A stretch of DNA of 64,000 nucleotides from positions 5,084,001-5,148,000 of the forward strand of contig NZ_CP033381.1 in the NCBI RefSeq assembly GCF_016865255.1, in the 5' to 3' direction. Of this stretch, positions 26,703 through 36,926 are shown piece by piece (position 1 is the stretch's first letter; each line of letters opens with the position of its first letter). The notes below the pieces were generated by a model. It did no database searches and had not been told where the DNA came from. It saw only the letters and a list, made by a program, of their open reading frames with translations. This stretch comes from Methylomonas sp. LW13. GTDB lineage: Bacteria > Pseudomonadota > Gammaproteobacteria > Methylococcales > Methylomonadaceae. The position numbers were made by a program, and so were the translations under genes.

Positions 26703-27662
26703 CTACAAGCCTCGATACAACTGATCGAGCAGGCTTTTATTGTTATCGAAACCTTTAACGTCCCGATTTTCGAACAGCGAACGACTCATGCGTTTGATAA
26801 ACCGCAAATAAGGGGCCGCGCGCATGTAATGCCGTAAATTGGTATGGCCGCGTACAATCGTGGAGATTCGTTCGGCATTTTCTGGGATTCCCCAAGTCAT
26901 GGCTTGGTCGGCCGGGTGTTCGGCTTTTTTGAAAAACAGCGTGACATTGCCGCCGTCTTCGGAAAACACATGTCTTTCCTCAATTAGGCCGGCTTTTTCG
27001 CCCATGCGCCGCAGCGTCGCTAAATTGAAATTGTACAGATGCGCCTCATGAAAAGTGCTGCTCGGCGATTGGCAAGTGGCCTCGATATTCGGTACTTCCA
27101 CTACTAACACGCCGTCGGCTTTCAACAGGCTGCGCAACTTACCTAAAACAAAGAAAGGATCTTCGGTGTGCTCCAATACGTGCCAAATGGTGATCACATC
27201 AAAACTGCTTTCTTCGAACTGTGCATCTTGAATAAAGCCAAATTGCAAATTCAGATCGTATTGCGCGGCGGAATATTGGCCGTAACCCTTGTTTGGCTCG
27301 ATGCCGTACAGATTGTGGCCCAGCGATTTGATTAAATAAGCAAACTCGCCGCCGCCGGTGCCCACATCCAGTAGGGATTGCGGTTTGTGCAGTAGGTGTT
27401 TGATTTTTTCATGCCTGGTCAGCGCAACTCGGCCGGCTCGCAAGATATGTTTGGCTTTGGGGGCGTAGGTATTTTTGTATGCCAGCCGATAATCTTCTTC
27501 GTAAAACTGCCGAGGATCGTGCGGAAACGGATCGCTCCAGACCAGTCCGCAGTCCTTGCAGATGACGCTGCGCAACTCGGCGCCGCTGCGGCTGCGCATG
27601 GATAACACGGCAACATGGTTGCCGCCGCAAAGATTGCATGGAGTTGAGGAGGTTTCGGACAT
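26703..27662 (-). CDS. Class I SAM methyltransferase with N-terminal Cys4 motif, between guaB and guaA
   Basis: 319 residues. The N-terminus has two CxxC pairs (PCNLCGGN and [10 protein letters not shown]) that probably bind zinc. Then a Methyltransf_23-type domain: [19 protein letters not shown] (motif I), [10 protein letters not shown] and [18 protein letters not shown]. Similar proteins act in O-antigen, glycan or natural-product modification, but the substrate cannot be told here. It is on the same strand as guaB (upstream) and guaA (downstream) with gaps of about 80 and 70 bp, so it may be co-transcribed with purine genes. Confidence 0.85.
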   Translation of the reverse strand: MSETSSTPCNLCGGNHVAVLSMRSRSGAELRSVICKDCGLVWSDPFPHDPRQFYEEDYRLAYKNTYAPKAKHILRAGRVALTRHEKIKHLLHKPQSLLDVGTGGGEFAYLIKSLGHNLYGIEPNKGYGQYSAAQYDLNLQFGFIQDAQFEESSFDVITIWHVLEHTEDPFFVLGKLRSLLKADGVLVVEVPNIEATCQSPSSTFHEAHLYNFNLATLRRMGEKAGLIEERHVFSEDGGNVTLFFKKAEHPADQAMTWGIPENAERISTIVRGHTNLRHYMRAAPYLRFIKRMSRSLFENRDVKGFDNNKSLLDQLYRGL

Positions 27663-27745
27663 TGAGCTATTTCTGTGATTTGTGTTCGATTAAAGCGGGT
27701 CGACGCGAAAGAGCAGACCCGAGAGCAACAGCCTGAGGGCCGGTT

Positions 27746-29227
<1,482 letters not shown>

Positions 29228-29288
29228 CTAATCGTAAATAAGCCAGCCATTGTACAACTTAACCTGCAATCCGAAAAATCGGAAATAG

Positions 29289-29777
29289 TCAATGGTATTT
29301 AGGTCCGTGCTGGTTTTCGCTTGAGAGTGCCGCCACAATCGCTAAATATTCGCTGGTATTGGGCTTATGCAGGAAAACTCCCAGCACGCCCATCGCACTG
29401 AAAATATACAAGGTGTTAAATCCATCGCCGAGAAAGAACATCGCGAAGCCGAACAAACTTACGAGTTCGATCAGAAACTGCGTGACTATTATCGTAGACA
29501 AGTAGCGCTGCTTAGCGGTTTTCGGTCCCGGCATGGTTTGATTCAGACGCAGCAGGATGTGCCGCAGCAGTTTAGTAACAGGAAACAACAAAATCGCTAA
29601 GCCGTAGAGCACACTCCTGATCAGCACTCGCTGCGCTTCGTCAACGCCTAGTTGCAATTCGCTGGCCCAGAAATGGCAAGTCAGGTTGTAGCCCACTATC
29701 GCTAGCAACGCGCCTGCACAGATAAGCCAGTGCGGACGCAAATCTTCGGATGATGGCTGGGTTTGAACGGACATCAA
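29289..29777 (-). CDS. Uncharacterised four-helix membrane protein
   Basis: 162 residues (start at 29777, or the next codon). Predicted helices are at about 17-36, 48-66, 89-110 and 113-132. The C-terminal FLHKPNTSEYLAIVAALSSE is polar. I recognise no family. It lies 6 bp after the CPBP protease gene on the same strand, which suggests a shared transcript and perhaps a functional partner in the membrane. Confidence 0.6.
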   Translation of the reverse strand: MMSVQTQPSSEDLRPHWLICAGALLAIVGYNLTCHFWASELQLGVDEAQRVLIRSVLYGLAILLFPVTKLLRHILLRLNQTMPGPKTAKQRYLSTIIVTQFLIELVSLFGFAMFFLGDGFNTLYIFSAMGVLGVFLHKPNTSEYLAIVAALSSENQHGPKYH

Positions 29778-29783
29778 TAACTC

Positions 29784-30386
29784 CTAACGAGCGCGGTTAC
29801 GGTAGTCGCGGAGGATAACAACAAACGCCACAAAGTCATAAACGGCATGAATCACCATGGGCACCAGCAGATTGCGTTCACCGCCATAATCCAGCATAAC
29901 CCCCATATACAAGCCCATCAACATCGCTAAAACCGCGTAAAGCGGCGTGACCGCATGCACCAAGGCAAACAGCACATTGCTAACCCACAAACCTACACTC
30001 GCACCCCAGCCATTTTCCAGCCAAGGCTGTAAAAACCCGCGAAACAGCGCTTCTTCGGCAAAGCCGGCAATCGCAGCCAGTATCAGCAAATCGGTCCAAT
30101 GCCGATATGCCAGCCTAGCACCCAAGGTTTCCAGCAGTAATTCGCGAATCTTTTGGATGGGCGGATAGCTAAGCTGTTGCATCGCAAAAAACAATACCAG
30201 TAGCGGCCCAGTTGCGAATAAGCCAATCCCTAATGCTGCCTCGGAAAACGCCAGACTGGCGAACGGGTCGAGGTCGGCAAGCCAGCCCAAAGCCAGCGCC
30301 AATACCGCTAAAGAACCCTCGAAATAACAGGCAATTCTGAAAAAAGCGTTTGAAGCGGCGGGCTGGTTTTCCATGATGTTGGGCAT
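29784..30386 (-). CDS. CPBP family intramembrane glutamic endopeptidase
   Basis: About 200 residues with six or so membrane helices. The CPBP (Abi/CAAX protease-like) active-site motifs are AGFAEEALFRGFLQPW, then ALVHAVTP, then VIHAVYDFVAF. Relatives cleave prenylated or membrane peptides and some act in bacteriocin self-immunity; the substrate is unknown here. The ATG at 30386 or 30374 is likely; the open frame to 30449 adds residues that look non-coding. Divergent from ycgL by about 75 bp. Confidence 0.82.
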   Translation of the reverse strand: MPNIMENQPAASNAFFRIACYFEGSLAVLALALGWLADLDPFASLAFSEAALGIGLFATGPLLVLFFAMQQLSYPPIQKIRELLLETLGARLAYRHWTDLLILAAIAGFAEEALFRGFLQPWLENGWGASVGLWVSNVLFALVHAVTPLYAVLAMLMGLYMGVMLDYGGERNLLVPMVIHAVYDFVAFVVILRDYRNRAR

Positions 30387-30460
30387 TAGGCAAACGGGGA
30401 CTGAAAATTCTAAACAAAAACCATTAGAATTGGCAGCATTAGCGATCACAGGTCATCATC

Positions 30461-30733
30461 ATGCAATGTTTCATCTATAAAAGCCTGAAAAAAGACGAAC
30501 TCTATTTATATCTGGACAAAAAGGACGACTTTTCCGCCGTACCGGAAGCCTTGTTCAAAAGCCTTGGCCGCTTAACATTTGTGATGGAGTTGCAGTTGAG
30601 CCCGGATCGCAAATTAGCCCGGGAAAATCCGGAAAAAGTCATTGCCAGCCTGCAAAGCAAAGGCTTTTTCGTGCAATTACCACCGACATTGATCAGTGCC
30701 ATGTCGGCGTCGCTGGACAAGCAACTGCACTGA
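30461..30733 (+). CDS. ycgL: YcgL family protein
   Basis: 90 residues, standard length for YcgL (DUF709). It begins MQCFIYKSLKKDELYLYL and has the family middle part VPEALFKSLGRLTFVMEL. YcgL is a small alpha/beta protein found almost only in gammaproteobacteria, with no known function. Because of this distribution it is useful evidence for the taxonomic placement. Not visibly part of an operon. Confidence 0.88.
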   Translation: MQCFIYKSLKKDELYLYLDKKDDFSAVPEALFKSLGRLTFVMELQLSPDRKLARENPEKVIASLQSKGFFVQLPPTLISAMSASLDKQLH

Positions 30734-30841
30734 AATCGGGCGCGCCATATTGGTATATCCGTGCTAACATGGTCACAAAAAATCTTTATCGGAAAGCACG
30801 GTTTTTGCTCACTTATTTAGTCAGACCAGGATACGCACCAC

Positions 30842-31861
30842 ATGTCAGATAATCCATTAGCTTACGAAGACGCAAAGTCTAAGGGCATACTTTGGGGTTT
30901 TGGTTCGCTGTTAGGCGTTGTTCTGATTGTCATGCTGGTGTTAGGCGAATGGTGGAGCCGCGAGCCCGAGCAATTCAGCGTTCAGGACGAAGCGATCGAA
31001 CGGATGAATGTCACGCATACCGATCAAATGCCGATTGGCTACGTGTATGCCAACACGCTGGCGCATATCGCCGACGTGATTCTGTTCAAATCCGGCGGTT
31101 ACCTGTCCAACGACGTGGCGCCTCCCGGTCTGTTTTGCGATAACATTCAAAACTTCGAATACGGTGCACTGGTCATGTTGCGCGACGGCACCACCGCATT
31201 ACGTAACCATTTCGCCCGCGACCAATCGCAATCCGCGGAAGACCCTGATTTGGCAAAAGCCGAACCTTACTTTTACTACGAACGTAACTCCTGGGCCTTG
31301 CCGTCCACCGAATCGGAATACGTGAAAGGTATCGAAGCGCTGCACGCTTACATGGTTCGCCTGCAAAACCCGTCTTCCACGTCAAAAGCCGCGCAATTTC
31401 ACTCCAGGGCCGATAACCTTTGGCAATATACCGAGGTTGTAATCAAGCGGCTGGGCGGTCTCTCGACCCGCTTGGCGGCCAGTACCGACAAATTTTCCGG
31501 CGCAACCCACGGCGATCCATCCAATCCGATCGACATCAACATGCCAACCATCGGCCAAACTCCCTGGATGGAAATCGATAACGTATTCTACGAAGCGCGC
31601 GGCTCCTGCTGGGCGTTATTACATATTCTGAAAGCCATCAAGCATGACTTTTCCGACATTTTGTTGGACAAGCGGGCGATGAACACTCTGGACAATATGA
31701 TCCAAGCCCTGGAAAACGCCTTGTCGCCAACCCTGAGTCCGGTGGTATTGAACGGTGACGGCTTCGGTATCTTCGCTAACTACTCGCTGGCGATGGCCAA
31801 CTATATAGCCCGCGCCAACGCGGCTGCGCTGGACTTGCGGGATGTGATGAACAGAGGTTAA
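30842..31861 (+). CDS. DUF2333 family membrane-anchored protein
   Basis: 339 residues. One N-terminal membrane helix (GILWGFGSLLGVVLIVMLVLG, shown here as two overlapping halves in the sequence, about 15-35) is followed by a large helical domain, probably periplasmic. Conserved DUF2333 pieces include LPSTESEYVKGIEALHAYM and ARGSCWALLHILKAIKHDF. Function unknown. It is followed after 7 bp by a DUF4389 membrane protein and then by dinB 6 bp later, a tight three-gene run. Confidence 0.85.
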   Translation: MSDNPLAYEDAKSKGILWGFGSLLGVVLIVMLVLGEWWSREPEQFSVQDEAIERMNVTHTDQMPIGYVYANTLAHIADVILFKSGGYLSNDVAPPGLFCDNIQNFEYGALVMLRDGTTALRNHFARDQSQSAEDPDLAKAEPYFYYERNSWALPSTESEYVKGIEALHAYMVRLQNPSSTSKAAQFHSRADNLWQYTEVVIKRLGGLSTRLAASTDKFSGATHGDPSNPIDINMPTIGQTPWMEIDNVFYEARGSCWALLHILKAIKHDFSDILLDKRAMNTLDNMIQALENALSPTLSPVVLNGDGFGIFANYSLAMANYIARANAAALDLRDVMNRG

Positions 31862-31868
31862 TGCCATC

Positions 31869-32171
31869 ATGCAGGAACAAATTAACGAAAATCTGAAAAA
31901 AATCGAGACCTGGAAACGCATCATTTTCATGCTGGTGTTCGCCGCCATCGACAGCTTGGTTAAACTGTTGTTGTGGTTGGTAATCTTGCTGCAGGTCGGT
32001 TCCGTGCTGTTTACCGGCGATGCTAACGCGAATATCCTTAACTTCGGCCGTAGCCTGTCCACTTACCATTATCATATTCTTCTGTTTTTGACGTTCAACA
32101 CCGAGCAACTGCCGTTCCCGTTTTCCGATTGGAACGAAACCGCCAAACTGGAATTGCTCGGCAAGCAGTAA
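31869..32171 (+). CDS. DUF4389 family small membrane protein
   Basis: 100 residues with one clear membrane helix and perhaps a second (about 17-45, and 65-80). IETWKRIIFMLVFAAIDSLV and the later PFPFSDWNE match DUF4389. Function unknown; it probably works with the DUF2333 protein encoded just upstream. It lies 6 bp before dinB. Confidence 0.8.
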   Translation: MQEQINENLKKIETWKRIIFMLVFAAIDSLVKLLLWLVILLQVGSVLFTGDANANILNFGRSLSTYHYHILLFLTFNTEQLPFPFSDWNETAKLELLGKQ

Positions 32172-32177
32172 ACCTCA

Positions 32178-33269
32178 ATGGAAGCAGCGCCGCGCAAAAT
32201 CATCCACATCGACATGGATGCATTTTATGCGGCGGTTGAACAACGCGACCATCCCCACTATCGAAATAAACCCATCATTGTCGGCGGCAAGCCCGATTCA
32301 CGCGGTGTAGTTGCCACCTGTAGTTACGAAGCCCGCCAATTTGGCGTGCGATCCGCCATGCCTTCCGCGCATGCTTACCGGCTTTGCCCGCAAGCCATTT
32401 TCGTTAAGCCGCGTTTTGATGTTTACCGGGAAGCCTCCGAGATTATCAGGGGTATTTTTGCTCGTTACTGTGAGCGTTTCGAACCCTTGTCGCTGGACGA
32501 AGCCTATCTGGATGTTAGTGATAGCGAACTATACCAAGGCTCGGCGACTTTGCTGGCCAAGCACATCAAGCAGGAGATACGCCGACAAACCGAGTTAGTG
32601 GCATCCGCCGGCATTTCCTACAATAAATTTCTCGCGAAAATCGCCTCCGACCTGGGCAAACCGGACGGCTTGTATCTGATTACGCCCGAACAAGGCCCGG
32701 CGTTTGTGGAAAATCTGGCTATCGGCAAGTTTCATGGCATCGGCCGCGCCACCGAACAGAAAATGTACGACTTGGGCATCGTCACCGGCAAGGATCTAAA
32801 GCAACTGCCATTGGCGGAATTGCAACGGCATTTCGGCAAAGCCGGCCAACATTATTACAATATCGCCCGGGGTATTGATCCGCGCCAGGTTAACTCCAAT
32901 CGAGCCCGCAAATCGGTGGGTATCGAAACCACGTTTGATCACGACATCGCCGACCTGAGCACCATTCTGCGCTATTTGCAGGATTTGCTGGAAAAAGCCC
33001 TAATCAGATTGGCCGAAAAAGATATGACGGCCTATACGCTGACCGTGAAAATCAAATATCAAAACTTTGTGCAAATTACCCGTGGACGCACCTTGGCGGA
33101 ACCGATCAGCAATAGCCCGAACACTAGACTGCTATTGACCGAATTACTGAAAAATACCGGCATCGGCACCGCCAAAGTTCGATTACTGGGTGTGACCTTA
33201 TCCGGGTTGGAAAATGGCGATAAGCGCTTGGGTCAGTATAGGCAGATGGATTTGTTCGACCTGGGCTGA
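32178..33269 (+). CDS. dinB: DNA polymerase IV (Y-family, error-prone)
   Basis: 363 residues, close to E. coli Pol IV. Catalytic carboxylates are in IHIDMDAFYAAVEQR and in PLSLDEAYLDVSD. The thumb helix-hairpin-helix is FHGIGRATEQKMYDLGI, followed by the little-finger domain. It copies damaged DNA past lesions with reduced accuracy. No C-terminal beta-clamp peptide of the usual QLxLF type is exact, but the end reads RQMDLFDLG, which is a good clamp-binding variant (Q-x-D-L-F). No LexA box was evident in the short gap upstream; it may share the promoter of the DUF2333 gene. Confidence 0.95.
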   Translation: MEAAPRKIIHIDMDAFYAAVEQRDHPHYRNKPIIVGGKPDSRGVVATCSYEARQFGVRSAMPSAHAYRLCPQAIFVKPRFDVYREASEIIRGIFARYCERFEPLSLDEAYLDVSDSELYQGSATLLAKHIKQEIRRQTELVASAGISYNKFLAKIASDLGKPDGLYLITPEQGPAFVENLAIGKFHGIGRATEQKMYDLGIVTGKDLKQLPLAELQRHFGKAGQHYYNIARGIDPRQVNSNRARKSVGIETTFDHDIADLSTILRYLQDLLEKALIRLAEKDMTAYTLTVKIKYQNFVQITRGRTLAEPISNSPNTRLLLTELLKNTGIGTAKVRLLGVTLSGLENGDKRLGQYRQMDLFDLG

Positions 33270-33437
33270 AGCGGATTTGCCATAATACGAGGCTATCATC
33301 GGGGCAGTTCCTTTCTTCAAGATAGTGGCTTTCACGACAGTCTTAATCGGGGTGGGGGATTTTGCGGCTCAACAAGCTTTGAACCCACCGGAAATACTTC
33401 GGTTTCAACATTGCGGTTTCAAATATTGTCAAACTTA

Positions 33438-34862
33438 ATGTCATTGGCTCGAAAAATTAGCGCGGTGGCGGAAATGCGGCAGGCCGAATGGATTTTTATC
33501 TGCGGATTCCTTATCCATCTCGGCATCGTGTATCCGGGCTTCATGTGTTATGACGCGGTCAATCAAATCCTTGAGGCTCGCGAAGGCGTCTATTCCGACT
33601 GGCATCCGCCGTTAATGGCTATTATCTGGCGTTTCACCGATAGCATCCTGCCGGGCCCTGCGGGCATGCTGTTTCTGCAAATTAGCTTGGTGTGGACCGG
33701 CGCCTACCTGAGCTTTCAAGCCTTTTTTAAGCACTCTGGAAGCAAGGCCTTAGCGCCATTGCTTTGCGCAATATTATTTTTGCCGCCTTTGTTCGGTATC
33801 AGCGGCGCGATTTTGAAAGACATGCTGATGTGGGGCGCGCTATTCACCGCTTTCGGTATTGCCGGGCATATAAAAAATTATGACGAACAACTCCCGCGCA
33901 TTGCGTTTCTAATGTTCGCACTGACAGCTTTGGTCTTATGGTTAGCCATCCTGATCAGACACAATGCCTTTTTCGCCACAATCCCCATACTCAGCTTTGC
34001 GATATATCGCCTATATCCCAAAAACAGCCTATTCGGCTTGGTACGCGCAGCCGTTCCCGGCGCGGCGTTTACGCTGGTGTTATTTGTAGCCACCGGAGCG
34101 ATAAACAACCGGCTTGCCGACCGGCATACCTTCCCCTGGGTCGCCAACGCCTCATTTGATATAGCCGGCGTTATCAAACGGCTTGAAGATAAAAGCCGGC
34201 AACAAGCTATTTTCGATCAATTGGCTGGTAGCCTGAATTCAACGGGTTCCGTCGAACCTTTGCTAAAAGCCTATACGCCGATGTATTGGCGGGAGGTTTT
34301 CCGTACTAAGCCGCCCACTTTGCAGCTGCCAAAAAATTCGATGGAATCGCAGATCCATGGCTTTGAAAGCCTCTCCGACCTGCAACGGCAAACGCTGCAT
34401 AAGTTGTGGATACACACCCTACTCGCAGAGCCGGTTTTATGGTTACGTCACCGATTGGCCGTATCGAAATATGTCTTGGGTTTGGTGCCGGACAACAGCT
34501 GGAGCCCGGTGATAATGGCTAAAGATTTTCCCAGTGACTTAGAACAAGTCTATGGTTCCCATCCGCAAGCGACCAAATTACAGGAGTGGCTGGAGGCGGG
34601 TATGTCGAAGTACGTCGAATACTGGTTTTTTCAACCCTGGCCTTATTTTATGCTGACAATTTGTCTATTTTTTGCCGCTGTGTTTCGCCAAGTAACAGCC
34701 AAAATCGAAGTCATTTGCCTAACTTCCAGCGCCATCTTACATGAGTTGGGTTTGATGTTGGCAGCCCCATCGCCGGATTTTCGTTACTCACACTACATGG
34801 TTTTTTGCAGCCTACTTAGTTTGCTGTTGCTGGCGCGTCCCTGGTTGGCAAAAGCCAAATAA
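33438..34862 (+). CDS. Polytopic membrane protein, possible GT-C type glycosyltransferase
   Basis: About 474 residues with 10-12 hydrophobic helices. After the first helix comes CYDAVNQILEAREGVYSDWH followed by PP; an acidic loop with D..DWHPP after helix 1 is typical of GT-C sugar transferases that use lipid-linked donors. A long periplasmic-type segment lies at about 265-400. No specific family is recognised. The ATG at 33438 is chosen over a TTG at 33411. It stands alone about 170 bp after dinB. Confidence 0.6.
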   Translation: MSLARKISAVAEMRQAEWIFICGFLIHLGIVYPGFMCYDAVNQILEAREGVYSDWHPPLMAIIWRFTDSILPGPAGMLFLQISLVWTGAYLSFQAFFKHSGSKALAPLLCAILFLPPLFGISGAILKDMLMWGALFTAFGIAGHIKNYDEQLPRIAFLMFALTALVLWLAILIRHNAFFATIPILSFAIYRLYPKNSLFGLVRAAVPGAAFTLVLFVATGAINNRLADRHTFPWVANASFDIAGVIKRLEDKSRQQAIFDQLAGSLNSTGSVEPLLKAYTPMYWREVFRTKPPTLQLPKNSMESQIHGFESLSDLQRQTLHKLWIHTLLAEPVLWLRHRLAVSKYVLGLVPDNSWSPVIMAKDFPSDLEQVYGSHPQATKLQEWLEAGMSKYVEYWFFQPWPYFMLTICLFFAAVFRQVTAKIEVICLTSSAILHELGLMLAAPSPDFRYSHYMVFCSLLSLLLLARPWLAKAK

Positions 34863-35095
34863 TAATTTGGCGTTTTGCAGTTTGAATATGCCAACCCAAA
34901 CCATCTCTGTTCCAAATTTACAGTCAGCCGCCAATTTCTTTGAGATTATGCCAGTAGAGAATTGCGGTTTCTGGAAGTGATGAATTGTCACAATCGACCG
35001 TTGCGGTCTGTCGTCCGAAGTGATTCAATCTCAGAGACTTGACCGCTACCCGTGATTGATGGCTGTCGTCGATGATATACATAGAAGGAAAATAA
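34863..35095. other. Intergenic stretch before the Cys-rich gene
   Basis: About 230 bp. AGAAGGAAA at 35083-35091 is a good ribosome site for the next gene. Nothing else recognised. Confidence 0.35.
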
Positions 35096-35773
35096 ATGCA
35101 GATCAATAAATTATCGTGTCGAAGATCATTTTTAGGTAGCTTTACAGTTAATTATCTAAATCCTTGTAGGGCACGTGGAAACAAAATAATCATGGTTGGA
35201 AAATTAATGTTTATTTTGGTGAGCTTATTTTCTTTATCGCTTGAAGTTCTTGCAACAGCGGTCGACTCTGAACAAATTTGTAAAAATCTCAACGGGACAT
35301 GGGAGCCTACAAGAGGTCAAAGTTGGTATTACTATTGTTATGTTTCGTGGTTGCCGGAGGTTTGTGAAGGCGAAAATGGATTCTGGGACCCACATAAGCA
35401 ACGATGTCGATTAGACCCTTCTGAAAAAAGCCAGAAGGATGAGTGTAAAGCACAAGGAGGAACTTGGGGTAAAGATCAGGCGTCTTTTGATCACTGTTTC
35501 TTTGAGAAAGATAGGATTCAATGTTTAGCTGAAAAGGGTGAATGGAGGCCAATGGGTAAATCTCTTGTTAGTGGGTGCGTTCGCGCCAGCCGTGATGGTG
35601 GAAAACCATGTAAAAAATACTCTGAATGTGAATTCGGGTGTCTGGCTGTACGGTCAAAATCCCCCACATCGGAATACGACACTGTTTCAGGGCAGTGCGC
35701 GAAAACTAACAATAAATTTGGTTGTAAAGACTATTTTGAAGATGGCCAAATTAAAGGAGCCTGTATAGATTGA
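35096..35773 (+). CDS. Cys-rich exported protein with four C-x4-G-x-W repeats
   Basis: 225 residues and visibly lower in GC than its neighbours. A hydrophobic signal-like segment (MFILVSLFSLSLEVLATA, 38-55) precedes the mature part. Four spaced repeats of C-x4-G-x-W begin at C62 (CKNLNGTWEP), C90 (CEGENGFWDP), C117 (CKAQGGTWGK) and C143 (CLAEKGEWRP). A Cys-rich end follows (GGKPCKKYSECEFGC, GQCAKTNNKFGCKD). Disulphide-bonded extracellular modules are likely. ATG 35096 has a strong ribosome site but gives a long n-region; ATG 35192 or 35207 would give a normal signal peptide. No family recognised; signs of transfer. Confidence 0.65.
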   Translation: MQINKLSCRRSFLGSFTVNYLNPCRARGNKIIMVGKLMFILVSLFSLSLEVLATAVDSEQICKNLNGTWEPTRGQSWYYYCYVSWLPEVCEGENGFWDPHKQRCRLDPSEKSQKDECKAQGGTWGKDQASFDHCFFEKDRIQCLAEKGEWRPMGKSLVSGCVRASRDGGKPCKKYSECEFGCLAVRSKSPTSEYDTVSGQCAKTNNKFGCKDYFEDGQIKGACID

Positions 35774-35960
35774 AAGGCTATATCTTTCTCTGCTCAACAA
35801 GTCGGTCAAATGGACGCGCTCCTTCATCGGTGGTTTGGAAAGTTTTGGTTTTATCATGGGATTGGCGGCTTCGCCTAGGTGTGCGTACGCGGTGCGGCCT
35901 TTACCTTACATTGAATGACAGCTCATTGAACCCTCGCCGACACTGAGCGCAAAGCTTCGG

Positions 35961-36031
35961 ATGTCAGCTAGTGGCCGATCCAAGGCGTTCAATATCTAGA
36001 CAGGGCTTACAAATGCATAGCCGGTTAGCAA
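35961..36031 (+). repeat. Direct repeat, copy 1 (about 70 bp)
   Basis: Runs from ATGTCAGCTAGTGG to GCATAGCCGGTTAGCAA. Most positions match the copy at 36226-36297, including an identical GGGCTTACAAATGCATAGCC. The two copies flank a palindromic element. Confidence 0.7.
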
Positions 36032-36144
36032 GTAGCCTCGATGGAATCGAGGATTCGAAGGCCAACACCCTTAAAATTTGCCGAGGTTAGTCTGGTGACG
36101 GATGGTCGACACCCTCGATTCCGCTAACGCTGCATCGAGGCTAC
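36032..36144. repeat. REP-like palindromic element
   Basis: Arms GTAGCCTCGATG (36032-36043) and CATCGAGGCTAC (36133-36144) are perfect 12-bp inverted repeats. Just inside, GGAATCGAGG (36043-36052) pairs with CCTCGATTCC (36114-36123). Each side also folds on itself as CCTCGAT..ATCGAGG. It interrupts an area between two long direct repeats, so a mobile origin is likely. Confidence 0.65.
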
Positions 36145-36225
36145 GCAAGACCAGCGCCGGTCGTACAATCATAATCACTATCAGGCAGCTATGCATTCCA
36201 CTGGGGTCAATGAAGCCAAAGTGCG

Positions 36226-36297
36226 ATGGTCAGCTAATGGTCTATCCAAGGCTCTCAATCTCTGGATCGGGCTTACAAATGCATAGCCCGTTAGCAA
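36226..36297 (+). repeat. Direct repeat, copy 2 (about 70 bp)
   Basis: Second copy of the sequence at 35961-36031, with a few substitutions and 1-base indels. It ends about 70 bp before the NlpC/P60 gene start. Confidence 0.7.
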
Positions 36298-36368
36298 TAT
36301 ACAGTGAGCGGATGACGAATAGCCTGTCTATAATATGCAAATTGATGATTTTATTGCCGATAAATCCG

Positions 36369-36926
36369 ATGTCCATCTGTCTATCTTACCCCCGCGCTTT
36401 ATTACTGCTGGTTCAGATAGTGGCGGTTGCCATGCTCAGCCAGCTTACCGGTTGCGCCAGTAAGGAAAAAGCGCCGCTGACCGTATTGCCGGCCCCCGAA
36501 GGCGGCAACCGGATTGCAGCGAATGATGCGCTGCAATTGCAAGGTGCGCCTTATGTGTATGGCGGGGAGTCACCCAGCCAGGGCTTTGACTGCAGCGGTT
36601 TGGTGTATTACGTGTATAACCGCCAGGGGGTGCGTCTGCCGCGCGATACCCAATCCTTAGCCAGACAATTGCCGGCTGTGCAACCGGAACAAAGACAGCC
36701 GGGTGATTTGTTGTTTTTTACTACCGACCGGCCGTTTTCGCATGTGGGGATTTATATCGGCGATGAACGGTTCGTGCATGCACCGAGTAGCCGGACCGGC
36801 CAGGTGATGGTGTCTGACTTAAGGCAACCGTATTGGCGGGAACGCTTTATCGGGGTGCGCCGTCCTGTGGCGAGTTACTCGCTGTCGCTGAACGACAGCG
36901 ATTTCATTAGCTGCCGTCTGAATTAA
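36369..36926 (+). CDS. NlpC/P60 family peptidoglycan endopeptidase (lipoprotein)
   Basis: 185 residues. Signal peptide with lipobox LTGC (C29), then an NlpC/P60 domain: catalytic C75 in QGFDCSGLVYYVY, H125 in FSHVGIYIG and H137 in FVHAPSS. It should cleave D-gamma-glutamyl-diaminopimelate bonds in stem peptides in the periplasm, as Spr/MepS-type enzymes do. The frame is open as far back as 36102, through a palindromic repeat, which is why the inner ATG next to the signal peptide is taken. Convergent with the nitroreductase gene, stops overlapping by 4 bases. Confidence 0.88.
   Translation: MSICLSYPRALLLLVQIVAVAMLSQLTGCASKEKAPLTVLPAPEGGNRIAANDALQLQGAPYVYGGESPSQGFDCSGLVYYVYNRQGVRLPRDTQSLARQLPAVQPEQRQPGDLLFFTTDRPFSHVGIYIGDERFVHAPSSRTGQVMVSDLRQPYWRERFIGVRRPVASYSLSLNDSDFISCRLN

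Noticed and set aside
34924..35106. 60-residue minus-strand frame upstream of the Cys-rich gene
   Set aside because: No ribosome site or known motif, and it overlaps the ribosome site of the plus-strand gene.
36102..36368. N-terminal extension of the NlpC/P60 gene
   Set aside because: It reads through a palindromic repeat, and the signal peptide with lipobox begins at 36369.
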